DNA of 64,000 bases from Parelaphostrongylus tenuis (taxonomy: Eukaryota > Nematoda > Chromadorea > Rhabditida > Metastrongylidae): positions 1 to 64,000 of the forward strand of contig JAHQIW010001335.1 in the NCBI GenBank assembly GCA_019055375.1, given 5' to 3'. The notes beneath the pieces are model-generated. The model ran no database searches and was not told where the DNA came from. It was given only the letters and a program-made list of their open reading frames with translations. The position numbers and the translations under genes are program-made. This document shows positions 11,831 through 22,200 of the stretch, in pieces (within the stretch, counting starts at the first letter, position 1; the number at the start of each line of letters is the position of its first letter).

Positions 11831-12261
11831 ACGAGTGAAAGATTTCCACTTTCGTGTGAAAATGTGCAATACGTAATGAAGTGTTATTCGTGAGATCTGG
11901 TCAATACATTGGCTGTGCTCCTACAAAAAGAGCGGTATTTGACTATCAAATAGTTGTTCGAAGTCAGTAAAACAACGGCCTCAAGTAAATGCATGCACTT
12001 TAATGAAGGTCTGTTGATTTTTGTTGAAATTGGCAATTCGTCTCAAACACGTAAGGCGAATGTACCGCAGTGGTTAGAAATTCCCTGTAATAGTCTCATG
12101 GTCGATAGTTCTATCACGCATCCTAGGTTCACCAAGCTTTCTATCCTTTCAGAGAGCAGTGAATAGTATCAGAGTTGCCGAGAGGAGGTGCGTTAACTTA
12201 TTCATCGGTAGTACACTGAAGTGTTTTTTTTTTCACTGCGCAGGATCCCAACATTTCTAGC

Positions 12262-12470
12262 AGTCAATCTGTTTTTCTTCTTTTTCTTGAACGTCGTAGA
12301 ATACTGGTTGAGCGAGTCTCCTTATAATCTTGGAGAAATCCTGGCTGTGGCGTTCCATGAGGCGTTCGTTTGTTGGCTGCTGCAGGGTGTTGAGGAGTGA
12401 AGTTCGGTCTCACGCGCGCCGCGATGAGCATCACAACCACTAGGCCACGACGCCAGTACACTGCAACTAA
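12262..12470 (-). repeat. SINE-like repeat family C (tRNA-Leu/Ser-like head)
   Basis: On the minus strand the copy starts with a GTGGCCTAGTGGTTGTGATGC box, like the A box of a Leu or Ser tRNA. It continues through GGCGCGCG and CTCCTCAAC-CCT to an ACGACGTTCAAGAA end. It is collinear with 17775-17985 (plus) and similar to 27785-27985 (plus). Open frames at 12264-12612 lie inside it. Confidence 0.6.
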
Positions 12471-12619
12471 ATTCAAGGTCAGATGTACACTTAGCAAAAC
12501 GGGAGTACCGAGATGTGTGTACAGCGGCGTGGACGATTTTAAAAGACTCTGACAGACCTTGTACACTGTGAATACTATAGTATCTGTGTATAATTACGAA
12601 TGTGTTACCCATTCAACAA

Positions 12620-14800
12620 GAAAAGAGACTTTTGGAGTCAGCTTTGTGAGCTCTTTAATGCCGACTGTACTTTAGAGATAAAGCTCGTGGTGGCAGCACG
12701 ATGTGGCAGCACCTAATTCAAAAGAGATTTGTCTATATGCTCACATACTTTGATACTTGTTTTATACCTTTAAAACGATGGAAAGTTCGGTTTCCAATTC
12801 CTCAATGAAATTGAATATTCTAAAATGGCAGTACATTGCGTGAGCCGACGAAAATGCAGTTCCCACGATTTTCTTTTCGCCACATCGTGAAAACTTGAAC
12901 TTATATCGGACTTATAGAAATCTGTCACTGCCAAAAACACAAAATACCTATGTTTTCAAACGAGAGGAATGTTACCTTGGTTAGTTAAGTTTTTCATTTA
13001 GATCGTGAAATACATATGTCTGGAAATTCGTCATTCTTCATCACAGCAACTGCAACCCTTTACAAACCCTAAAGTGAGTTTGGCACCGAAAATGTGATGC
13101 TCACTTTTCCTGTTACATAAAGCTTACATGTCCTTCAAAATCAGCAAGGTATCACGGCCGCCCCACTCGTCCTCGTGTCACCATGAAATCAAAACGTAAG
13201 TCTCGGTTGGCATATTACTTTGAAAGCTAACATTCACTGCAATACGTGAAGTTTTCAACCGAGATTTAGCAAAAATAGTGTTACAAACTCTATGCCTACT
13301 TGTCAATCCACAAAGAACCTTTTGAGGTGCACATGCGGCATCTATATAACATTTTGGGATAAGAATTATGCTGAACTATTCAGAAAGCTTAAGGACTATG
13401 ACAGGTGAAGTGAACATCTTTTAAGATAGGGATATGTGGACCGTATGCATTGACTTCCACACATAGGTAGAGTAAGGCGGAAGATTGGAGGCTATGCGTT
13501 AATATCAATATAAATTTATTCTGCTCATTCTATTTGTTCTAATTTGTCTTGTAGAATTTTCTTGCTATGTCACTCTCAGCTTATTCTTCGCACACTTTAT
13601 CATATGTTATACCACAACTTATATTGAATAGTTCACAGAAAGTTGTTCTTTGCCATAGTTCGATATGAGACGAAAGTAGTCTACTATTAACCAGTAGTGT
13701 AGTACTAACAACGGAGACTGGAAAGCATTGTGTCACATGATGCGTTTTACGAAAATTGAAGTTTCACACCCCGCTGTCGTTAAATGTGGATTTATGTGGA
13801 GATTATACGATACTGCCGGATTGTAATCCATTTACGTTAAGAAATCAACTTTCAAAAACTGACACCATTGTGATTTGTCGGTAAATATACTTTTCTCACA
13901 ACAAAAAGGTTTGAAATACTTCAAAATTATGGAGATTTATACTTAAGAACAGAAAGACCACGTAAAATATAAAAACAAAGACGTGAAAAAATGGAATAAA
14001 ATCAGCTTGTAGACCAGAAAACTCAGGAATAAATACGCGGTGAATTTTCGGATATAACAGACAGCGCGTGTTGAGTTCAATGCAAATCGTGTCCGGCGAA
14101 AAACTGGTCGTACGACGACACTGGCCCCTCACAAAATCAGGCGGTGTCGTAATTTTGCTAGTCGAGTTCCACATGTATTAGGTGTAACCTATTCGTCCGT
14201 ACTGGAGTTAGCAACTGAGTTAACGGATTAGAGCGAAATCACGAACTGATCGGAAATTATTGTAAATCTTCGTGTCACCAACTAGATTGTCACATTTTCG
14301 AGAACTATCGGAAAAACGGAGGCAATAATTAATAAGCTTGATGAAGCGCGAAAAGGATAAGATTGCTCATAAATAGGCAGAAAAACCAGTCCATGAAGAA
14401 CCCTGGTGCGAATGTGTTTTGAGCGCTGACCGGTTCTTCGATCATAAAGCCCAGCTCGCACGTGTACCTGGGATGTTCATTGACTATGGATGAGCCTCAA
14501 AAATGGGATTACACTTACACAAGGAAATAAGAGAACAATGGAACTTGTGCAAATTTTTAGAGGACATAGCCACCATATAAAAGGCCTAAAACTTCCAGTC
14601 ATCGTTGATTACTTTTCTCAATCATTGGTCCTCCCAAAGCTCCATTAGGATCAATGGTAAGACTGACACTTCTGCGACGTTGGAAATTTAGCGTACCTTT
14701 CATAGAGTGGTTCAAGGCCTTCTTCGTAATTAGATCGACACTTACAACACATGTATATGTATATACGACTACATATACAATGTACATATATGTGTAAATA
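12620..14800. other. gene-free stretch
   Basis: AT-rich, with no recognisable exon chain, RNA gene or long repeat. The 13896-14174 minus-strand frame has no motif and poor composition. Confidence 0.4.
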
Positions 14801-14810
14801 TGTATCCATG

Positions 14811-14811
14811 T

Positions 14812-14854
<43 letters not shown>

Positions 14855-14881
14855 ATATATATTATATATATATATATATAT
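14811..14881. repeat. (TA)n microsatellite
   Basis: About 70 bp of alternating TA with two TTA interruptions, flanked by TATG/TATC-rich sequence. Confidence 0.95.
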
Positions 14882-15221
14882 ACGTAGCCTGATCAAATAA
14901 TTAGAAGAGTAACGACAGAAACGACAGATTTGCCAACAGATTAGCAGAATGCACCGTAGAGGCATACACTGAAACAAATGCATATAAGGCAAGCCAACGT
15001 TCTCGTAGCCCAGTTAGCTGAATTCTAAACCGAAATCAATTCAGAGTTTATGGAATATCATCAACTGAATAGTGCCATAGTTTCAAGAATACCATCTCTG
15101 CCTGATCGTCGGAGAAAGATGAAACTAAGAACAAATTTTCCATCAAAGTGGATATTTGGTGATCAGATGAAATCCCTTTTACTTGACCGTTTTTAGAGGT
15201 GGTACGACGTTATTAAATATA

Positions 15222-15330
15222 CCCAGTGATGTAGAGTGATGTTCAAAACTATTGCATCAGTTGGATTCGAACCCGTATCTCACTCTGTCCGGTAACGTGT
15301 ACTCTAGCCCGATGCGCTGTAACACCCTGT
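15222..15330 (-). repeat. SINE-like repeat family A (tRNA-derived)
   Basis: A copy with a B-box/T-arm-like GGATTCGAACCCGTATCTC on the plus strand, the reverse complement of the promoter motif. The TAGAGTGATGTTCAAAACT end is shared with 16072, 43545 and 45476. The acceptor-stem equivalent has decayed, so it is not a functional tRNA. Confidence 0.65.
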
Positions 15331-16071
15331 TTTTGTCACCATTCTTTTTGCGCTAAATTCCGAACTTAGAACAGTTTAACTGTGGAAGATTTTGAATGCT
15401 CATTTCATTCTGTCCTAGTTTATGCTGGCATGACGCATTTTCACATGTATAGTAGAGACCACAACACTCCTGATATTCAGATCGTTACGTAACCCTAGCA
15501 ATCGTAAGGTTCCTTGAGCTGCTCACTTTTAAATTTGGCTGCTGCTTAAGGGTATTTCTCTTTGTCACGAATCCCGTTCAATGCTGATCGTGTTGATTTT
15601 CACTGGAATTGGGGCTAGGGGCGTTGACCGTTCCTACGACGTTCCGGGGAGTGTACTATTCCCCAGAAATCTGATAGCAAGAATCTCACCTCGAGAACAT
15701 GAAGGTCTTAGCGGATCTAAGCCGGTGTCAAACCAAACGCCGTGCTCATAATGAACGGCATCACTGCCAGTTCGCTTATCATTCAGTGAACGCGGATTAC
15801 ACTCTAGGGGGTTACTCGCGGATTACTCTAGGAGTATCACGGATAACACCACCCCACGTACTTATCCAATCGATGTTTCTGGACTCGGATTTTCATAATG
15901 CAGATCAATCGGTTAACAATCCTGACTCTAAAGTTGCTCCTCTGATCTCTCATTTTCACATCAAACAATACAAATTGAGAAAGCCACTATGACCTTCTGA
16001 TACAAAAATCATCTATACGTGAAAATGGAAAAGACACCTGAGCTCACATGAGGTTGATGTAAGTACTAGTA

Positions 16072-16180
16072 AAACCCACTGATGTAGAGTGATGTGCAAA
16101 ACTTTCGCGTCAGGCGGGACTAGAACCCGCACCTCACTCTTTCCGGGAATGCGTGCTCTATCAGTTACACTACTGCCACT
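16072..16180 (-). repeat. SINE-like repeat family A
   Basis: Well preserved. The plus strand reads TAGAGTGATGTGCAAAACTT, then GCGTCAGGCGGGACTAGAAC and an A-box complement. It closely matches 43545-43690 in reverse complement. Confidence 0.75.
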
Positions 16181-16317
16181 ACCATTTATCATAGTAGAAC
16201 CACTTCAATGGCTGGCGTTTAACCAACTTGGCCTTCTTCAGAGCCTCGACTCATGTTTCCTTAGGCTATTAGTATGACCCGGTAGATCGATAACGTTTCA
16301 AACCGACGTCGCGGTGG

Positions 16318-16488
16318 TCTCCCACTAAATCGAGTCAATGCTGCTTATCCTCCCAGAGTCTGAGACCACGTCGGTACCAATTTACCGACCGCGGAGGGAT
16401 GGATGGCTTGGTGAGTCATGAGTGCAAGATCGAACCATCGACCTTGGTGCGACGCACGGCACCTTTAACCACTGTGCCACATGCGCTC
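16318..16488 (-). repeat. SINE-like repeat family B, truncated copy
   Basis: Reverse complement of the head and middle of the element at 16841. It ends with the tRNA-like GAGCGCATGTGGCACAGTGG box and keeps the GATCGAACCATCGACC B-box equivalent. The distal part is missing. Confidence 0.75.
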
Positions 16489-16840
16489 TTGCAAGCCATG
16501 ATATTAGCTATAAAAGCCAAAATTCACGGAAAGGCGGTCTTTTGAATAATATCAGCTTGCAGTTCTTGTGATCACTTCTGTTGCAAAGAGGATTTCATGA
16601 CCCAATGCGAAAGCGTTGCGGTCGTGAATCGGGTCGAGCGGCGAGTTTGAACTCTCGTAGTTTCAATGTCGACTGCGTTCAGGAACGTCGGATCTGCTCT
16701 TCTGAAGAGTCGTCGTTTGTTCTCCGATGCTTCTACAAAGGTCTCAGCCGGGATTGAACCACGCAGCGACGTTCGTCTTAACGTGAGTTGACGAGATTTT
16801 CCGTCTGCTTAGCATGATTTTGGTGTCGTTCAATCGCGTA

Positions 16841-17115
16841 GAGCGCATGTGGCGCAGTGGTTAGAGGTGTTCTGGTCGCACACGAGGTCAATAGTTCGAT
16901 CTCGCGCTCATGGCTCACCAAGCCATCCATCCCTCCGGGGCTGCTAAATTGGTGCCAGACTGGTCTCAGACTTGTCTGGGAGGATAAGCAGCACTGACTC
17001 GGTTCAGCGGGAGGCCACCGCGAGTCATTGTGAAGGCCAGATATGCAGTGAATCTCCTCAAAGTTAGACATTAAAGACGAATGCATGGCGCATCTCTCAG
17101 GGATTGATCAACGCC
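16841..17115 (+). repeat. SINE-like repeat family B, near full length
   Basis: The tRNA-like head begins GAGCGCATGTGGCGCAGTGG (A box) and contains AGTTCGATCTCGCGCTC (B box). The ends GAGCGC and GCGCTC can pair like an acceptor stem. A non-tRNA body of about 200 bp follows. Four copies in this window share the body, including the TCAGGGATTGAT end. This fits RNA polymerase III-driven retroposition. Confidence 0.8.
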
Positions 17116-17450
17116 GAGAGCTTTATCCTTTATCCTGTATTAATCTTGCATTTTCTTGCGATCCTTTTGCTATACAGCTTCCCTGTACTAGCTTTGAGAT
17201 GGAGCTCTTTCCAAGCACCAATTAATCACTTGTGCGCCGCCTCACTAACATCATCCCCGACGCGCCATTCGTGCACGAGCAGCAAGCAAATTTCTTCCCA
17301 CTACAGCTCCATCTTAGAGTAAATCCAGGCAAGTTGTATACCGAAATGTTCACAAGAAAATCTGCAATCGAACATTACCGAAATCATGCCATTTTAGTTA
17401 CTTCTGGTTGATAAATTTGGTATATATTGCTCCAGTACCGAAACTTATAG
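17116..17450 (-). pseudogene. mariner transposase N-terminal remnant
   Basis: The minus strand gives a broken mariner N-terminus (EEICLLLVHEWRVGDDVSEA), matching the better copy at 26935-27160. The plus-strand right end has a terminal-repeat-like TAAATTTGGTATATATTGCT followed by CCGAAACTTATAGAG. The left end is cut by the SINE at 16841-17115. Confidence 0.6.
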
Positions 17451-17484
17451 AGCGGGCCTAATAATTCGATCTATATGTCCTTTC

Positions 17485-17645
17485 ATTATTATCTGAGCCA
17501 ACTCGTCATGTGGTCTGGTAAGGGCTCTTGTACAGCCCGATACACGTGTTTCGTCCTTACAGACTCGTCAGTAGGGCAGAACCCGTCGTTCAAGACAAGA
17601 ACCCTTACCAGACAACATGACAATTTGCTCAAATAACAATGAAAG
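17485..17645. mobile_element. compact palindromic MITE, ACACGTGTTTCG family
   Basis: Runs from TTATTATCTGAGCCAAC through CCCGATACACGTGTTTCGTC to an inverted TTTGCTCAAATAACAAT end. It is a short version of the element at 3839-4245. Confidence 0.7.
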
Positions 17646-17774
17646 AATCTGATGAAATTTGAGCGTGGTTCTAATAAAACACTCGAAATAAAGTCCGATC
17701 CATATTTTTTCTTGGTAAGCGGCTGAACGGCTGTTAATAACAGTATTTTGAGTGGAGTAATAGAGCGCAATAGT

Positions 17775-17985
17775 AATACGATGAGGGCGCCATGGCCGAA
17801 TGTTTGTGGCTGCTCGTGGCGGCGCGCGGGAGTGCGCGCCCCGCTCCTCAACCCTCTCCAGGAATCAGTAACGAGTGTGCCATGGAACACCTCAGCCACG
17901 TCATCCTCGATGTTGAAAGGAGGCGTGCTCAGTTAGGATTTTACGACGACGTTTAAGAAGAAGACGAAGAGAGGACTTGAATGCA
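17775..17985 (+). repeat. SINE-like repeat family C
   Basis: Begins GGGCGCCATGGCCGAATGTT, with a GC-rich middle (GGCGGCGCGCGGGAG), and ends in a GA-rich tail. It is the sense-strand partner of 12262-12470. The 136-codon minus frame at 17489-17899 runs across this and the neighbouring MITE and is not a gene. Confidence 0.6.
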
Positions 17986-18311
17986 CAAAATACTTGGATC
18001 CGCACACGAAGGAAGGACACTTTTGAGACGGATCAGTGAAGTTTTAGAAAGTAGAAAGTAGTAGAATGACTGGACTTTCTACACTTTCACCTTCTTCAAA
18101 GCCATCTAGGTAAGTTCAAGTTTCAAATTTTTTATTAGAGACAAGCCGTTTAGAGTCTAACATCTAACATCGAGTAGAAAATATTCTTAGGCTAGCAAAG
18201 CTCTGAATGGCGTGTCTCCAATGAATCATTGAAAGATCTTATAACACTTTTAAAGGAATCGGAAGAGGACGAATTCGCTAAAGCGTGAGCCACTGTATAA
18301 ATCATAAAGTT

Positions 18312-18595
18312 ATCGGCGTTGATTAATCCCTGAGGGATGTGTTATGCATTCGTCTTCAATTTCGAACTTCGTTTGAGGTGAATGAATGCACATCTGGCCT
18401 TTACAAAGACTCGCGGTGGCCTCCCGTTGAGCCGAGTTAGTGATGCTTATCTTCTCAGACAAGTCTGATAACAGTCTGGTACCAATTAACCGACCCTGGA
18501 GAGATGGATGGCTTGGTGAGCCATGAGCGCGAGATCGAACCATTGACCTCGTGTGCAACACAGAGCACCTCTAACCACTGTGCCACATGCGCTCT
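18312..18595 (-). repeat. SINE-like repeat family B, full-length reverse copy
   Basis: Reverse complement of the element at 16841, from GGCGTTGATTAATCCCTGAG to CCACATGCGCTCT. The B-box equivalent (GATCGAACCATTGACC) is preserved. Confidence 0.8.
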
Positions 18596-18654
18596 TTGCT
18601 CTCCCTATCCAAGGGAAATATCGAATTATTCTAATCTATGTCGAGTTAATTTTT

Positions 18655-18835
18655 ATGGGACCGTGGACCAACGGCCCCTGCGTCCTTAGTCTTCGATGTG
18701 TCTCGTCTAAAATAGCGTCAGCCTTCAAGTGTTGCGTCTAACAGTGACATCTAATGGCGCCTTCCATTGTGAAACGCAACAGTTTGAAGGTTAGAGATGC
18801 AGAGGCCTTAGGTCCACGGTTCTGTAAGGGTTACT
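18655..18835. mobile_element. MITE with ACCGTGG terminal inverted repeats
   Basis: The left end GGGACCGTGGACC pairs with the right end GGTCCACGGTTCTG. The inverted similarity runs about 70 bp inwards. Its ends are related to those of 19626-19795. Confidence 0.65.
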
Positions 18836-18983
18836 ACATAGTCGGTTTTGAGAGTTTGAACTATAGTCTTATATGTTCTTTGCTGCTTGAGCCGGTAGTG
18901 CGAAATTAATAAAAATAATTACTATAAATTACACCTTCCAATCAACTGTTTTCGAGACGAACCTCGCTATGAACATTCAATAG

Positions 18984-19228
18984 AGTCTGTGAGAATATTT
19001 CAAGCCTTTTCGAGGTTGATACGTCAGCGACTAACGTCGCCCGTCTCATCAAAACCACACACCCCACCATTCAACCCTACTTTATAGCAGAGTTGGGCCT
19101 ACGTGTTTTTGTGATCACGCGCTTTTGTGGATATTACCACTTAGCTCTAATGAGGCGGCCGCTACCGCCGAATATGCGTAAACCAGTGACTTAACAATCT
19201 TGAAAAGACTAAGAACATTCTCACAGAT
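18984..19228. mobile_element. MITE with TCTGTGAGAATATT inverted ends
   Basis: The left end TCTGTGAGAATATTTCAAGC pairs with the right end AAGAACATTCTCACAGA. The inner arms carry GATACGTCAGCGACT and a GTAAACCAGTGACTT counterpart. A second copy lies at 42825-43080. Its right edge is only 24 bp before the first plausible ATG of nars-2. Confidence 0.65.
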
Positions 19229-19252
19229 TATAGGTTACAGTTTTATTATTTT

Positions 19253-22200
19253 ATGATATGGATCTTATTTCGATCTGAAATGTCCACTCCATTGATTTGC
19301 TTGGGTGTCAGGGTTGGGTGCAGAAATCTCAACGATGTGGCTCCTATGTTTTTCTCCATGTCTCCGATGGTATGTCAACGAAGCAAATCCAAATTGTTGT
19401 TCCAAAAGATGTATGCCGCGCAGGTAGGTTTTCTACCTTACAATCTTTATTCACTCTTTTTTCTGGACTTTTTCTCGAGCCCGCGGAGTATCCTATTGGA
19501 GATTTACTATTGATGCATCATTTGGAGATTCACTCACTGAAATCTCCTGAGAAAAAATATCCCCAAGCTACTATTCATTGACTTATTTGGTACTTTGTTA
19601 AGTGGATGTCGAAATGAAAGCATTGTAACCCTTTCAGAACCGTGGAGCCACTCCTCTGCATCTCTAGTTCGCGGCTATGTACGGCTTGCTCCACCTTTTC
19701 TGCATTTCTGGCCCCCAGCGTGCCAGTGTTAGACACAGCACGCTGGAGGTTAGGGGTGCAGGAGAAGTGGAGGAGACCATTCAGAGTTGCCAGTTAGAAA
19801 CACAGAAGACATCAATCCACGGGAAGGATTGACCAGTAAGGGTAGAGCTGGTAAACTTCAAGTTTATAATCTAGATGGATTCTTCACTTTTACTGTTTTC
19901 AGCATTGGTATGACTTCATGAATACATATAGATAATTGTGTGCAAGTGTGCAAAACGTTTGACATTAGGCGGGACATTGAACCCACGCTTTACCCATACC
20001 AGGGGAGGTAATGTTTGATGCGCGGTTTCAACTCCTTACTGAGTTAGAATTTTTGCGAGCAATCTACATTTGTAGATGTCCAGTTAATATTTCTTCGATG
20101 TTGGACGTAATGTATGACTGTTGGGAAACGATGTCCAATGAGAGAGAATTTAGTTCCTGTTGGTTCTGCAATATCAGTCAGAGGCCGCTGGCAACCGAGC
20201 TCAGGACCACAGCAGGACTTTGAAGTACTCGCAAGCAGTTGTGAAGTGATAGCAACTGATACAGATGTAAGTTGTTCTCCTCGGAGTAGATCAGGAGCGA
20301 TTTTGAGTGAGAAAAGTCCCGGTTTCTCAATTTAGCCGAGGTATTCTTCACTTTCACCAGACCATCTTCGCAAACATCTCCATCTGCGGGCTCGATCTAC
20401 TGCATTTTCAGCTCTGCTTCGATTGCGGTCGAAGTTGTTTTTCAAGACTCACGAATATTTTTCAGTAAGTCTTTGTTGTTGTTAGTAGGAAGAATTGGTT
20501 TTTTCTTTCCTTTGGTGCTTCGTAGGACGACTTGGTTATCCCTTTCTGTGGAATTGGTGCATGTCACGAAAATAACCAGGTTTTGTCTTAATTTTTCTCG
20601 TTTCTCTAGTTCGCGAATTTGATACCGTCAACTGCAACGTGCATTTTTATATCTTTATTGAATGAGCCAATCAATTGAATTCGATAGAAATAATAGATCT
20701 ATCCATGCTAACTTTTCGACGCTTCGTCCTCTTAAGAGCCGATGATTTGAGTAAATGTTCTATAGTCGTCTGTCCTCGTAGTGGTTTTTTGTTCGTTGTT
20801 AAGTGATTCAAATCTTCTTTACTGGACACGTGTCAACCGACGAACCTCATTTGGCTGCACGAAGAATTGTTCGTTAGGAAACAAGAACTATCATTAGACA
20901 ATACTGTGATCAGCAACCGTCCTGCCAAACCAAGATATCATATTGCCGCTGGCAACCGAGCTCAGGACCACAGCAGGACTTTGAAGTACCCGCAAGCAGT
21001 TGTGAAGTGATGGCAACTGATACAGATGTAAGTTGTTCTCCTCGGAGAGATCAAAGGCGATTTTGAGGGAGGAAAGTCCCAGTTTCTCAATTCAGCCGAG
21101 GTATTCTTCACTTTCACCAGACCATCTTCGCAAACATCTCCACCTGCGGGCTCGATCTATTGCATTTTCAGCTCTGCTTCGATTACGGTCGAAATTGTTT
21201 TTCAAGACTCACGAATATTTTACTGTAAGTCTTTGTGTTGTTAGAAGGAAGAATTGGTTTTTTTCCGTTTAGTGCTTCGTAGGACGACTTGGTTATCCCT
21301 TTTTGTGAAGTTGGTCTAAGTCACGAAAATAGCCAGGTTTTTTCATAATTCTTCTCGTTTCTCTAGTTTGCGAATTTGATACTATCAAGTGTAACGTGCA
21401 TTTATATATTCTTTATTGAATAAGCCAATCAGTTGAAGTGGATAAAAACAATAGATTTATTCTGCTAACTTCTCGACGCGTTTCGTCCTCTTAAGAGCCG
21501 ATGGTTTGAGTAAATTTTCTATAGTCGTCTGTCCTCGTAGTGGATTTGTGTTCGTTGTCAAGTGATTCAAATCTTCTTCACTGGACACCTGTTAACCAAC
21601 GAACCTCATTTGGCTGCACGAAGAATTGTTCGTTAGGAAACAAGAACTATCATTAGACAGTACTGTTATCAGCAACCGTCCTGTCGTACCGAGATATCAC
21701 CGAGTGAGGTTGTTCATTGGTTCTTTTATGTTTTACGCGGACAAATGAAGAAACGACTCCTTCGCTGGACAAGAGAAATTTCCTTAGGAGTGTTAGTGAT
21801 CAATCGAAAGCTTAGATACCTGACTACTGCGCTACGTGGCCATTTTTTGAAAAAATCTTTTCGTAACGTTGTAGCAGAAATAAAACGTTTGTGTTTCATA
21901 CCCGCATATTTTTCGCAGGACGGAAAATTTCCCTAAAACTATGAGTAACCATTCGATAGCGTGAGTTTTGATAATTCTAACGTTGTGCTCAAATTCTGCG
22001 TTTCACCGCAGTGTAACAGGAAATATGATATTGAATTACATATGCAGACATCTGTTTTTCGGGGAATCTACGGGCTGTGAGAAGGGGGTAGCCCGCTGTT
22101 CGAACACGGTGATCGATCGATGGCGATGAGGCGGCTCACACGTGATAAAATGCCATTTTTGTTATTCAATCAGGAAATTTTCTTCGCTCCTCAAAAGAAA

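Noticed and set aside
12264..12612. Two minus-strand frames of about 100 codons
   Set aside because: They coincide with the family C repeat, whose collinear copies show no conserved frame.
17489..17899. 136-codon minus-strand frame
   Set aside because: It spans a compact MITE and a family C SINE-like copy, with no protein motif.
20945..21027. Second copy of nars-2 exon 2
   Set aside because: The tandem duplication breakpoint removed its 5' part, and there is no AG acceptor before it, so it cannot be spliced as an exon.
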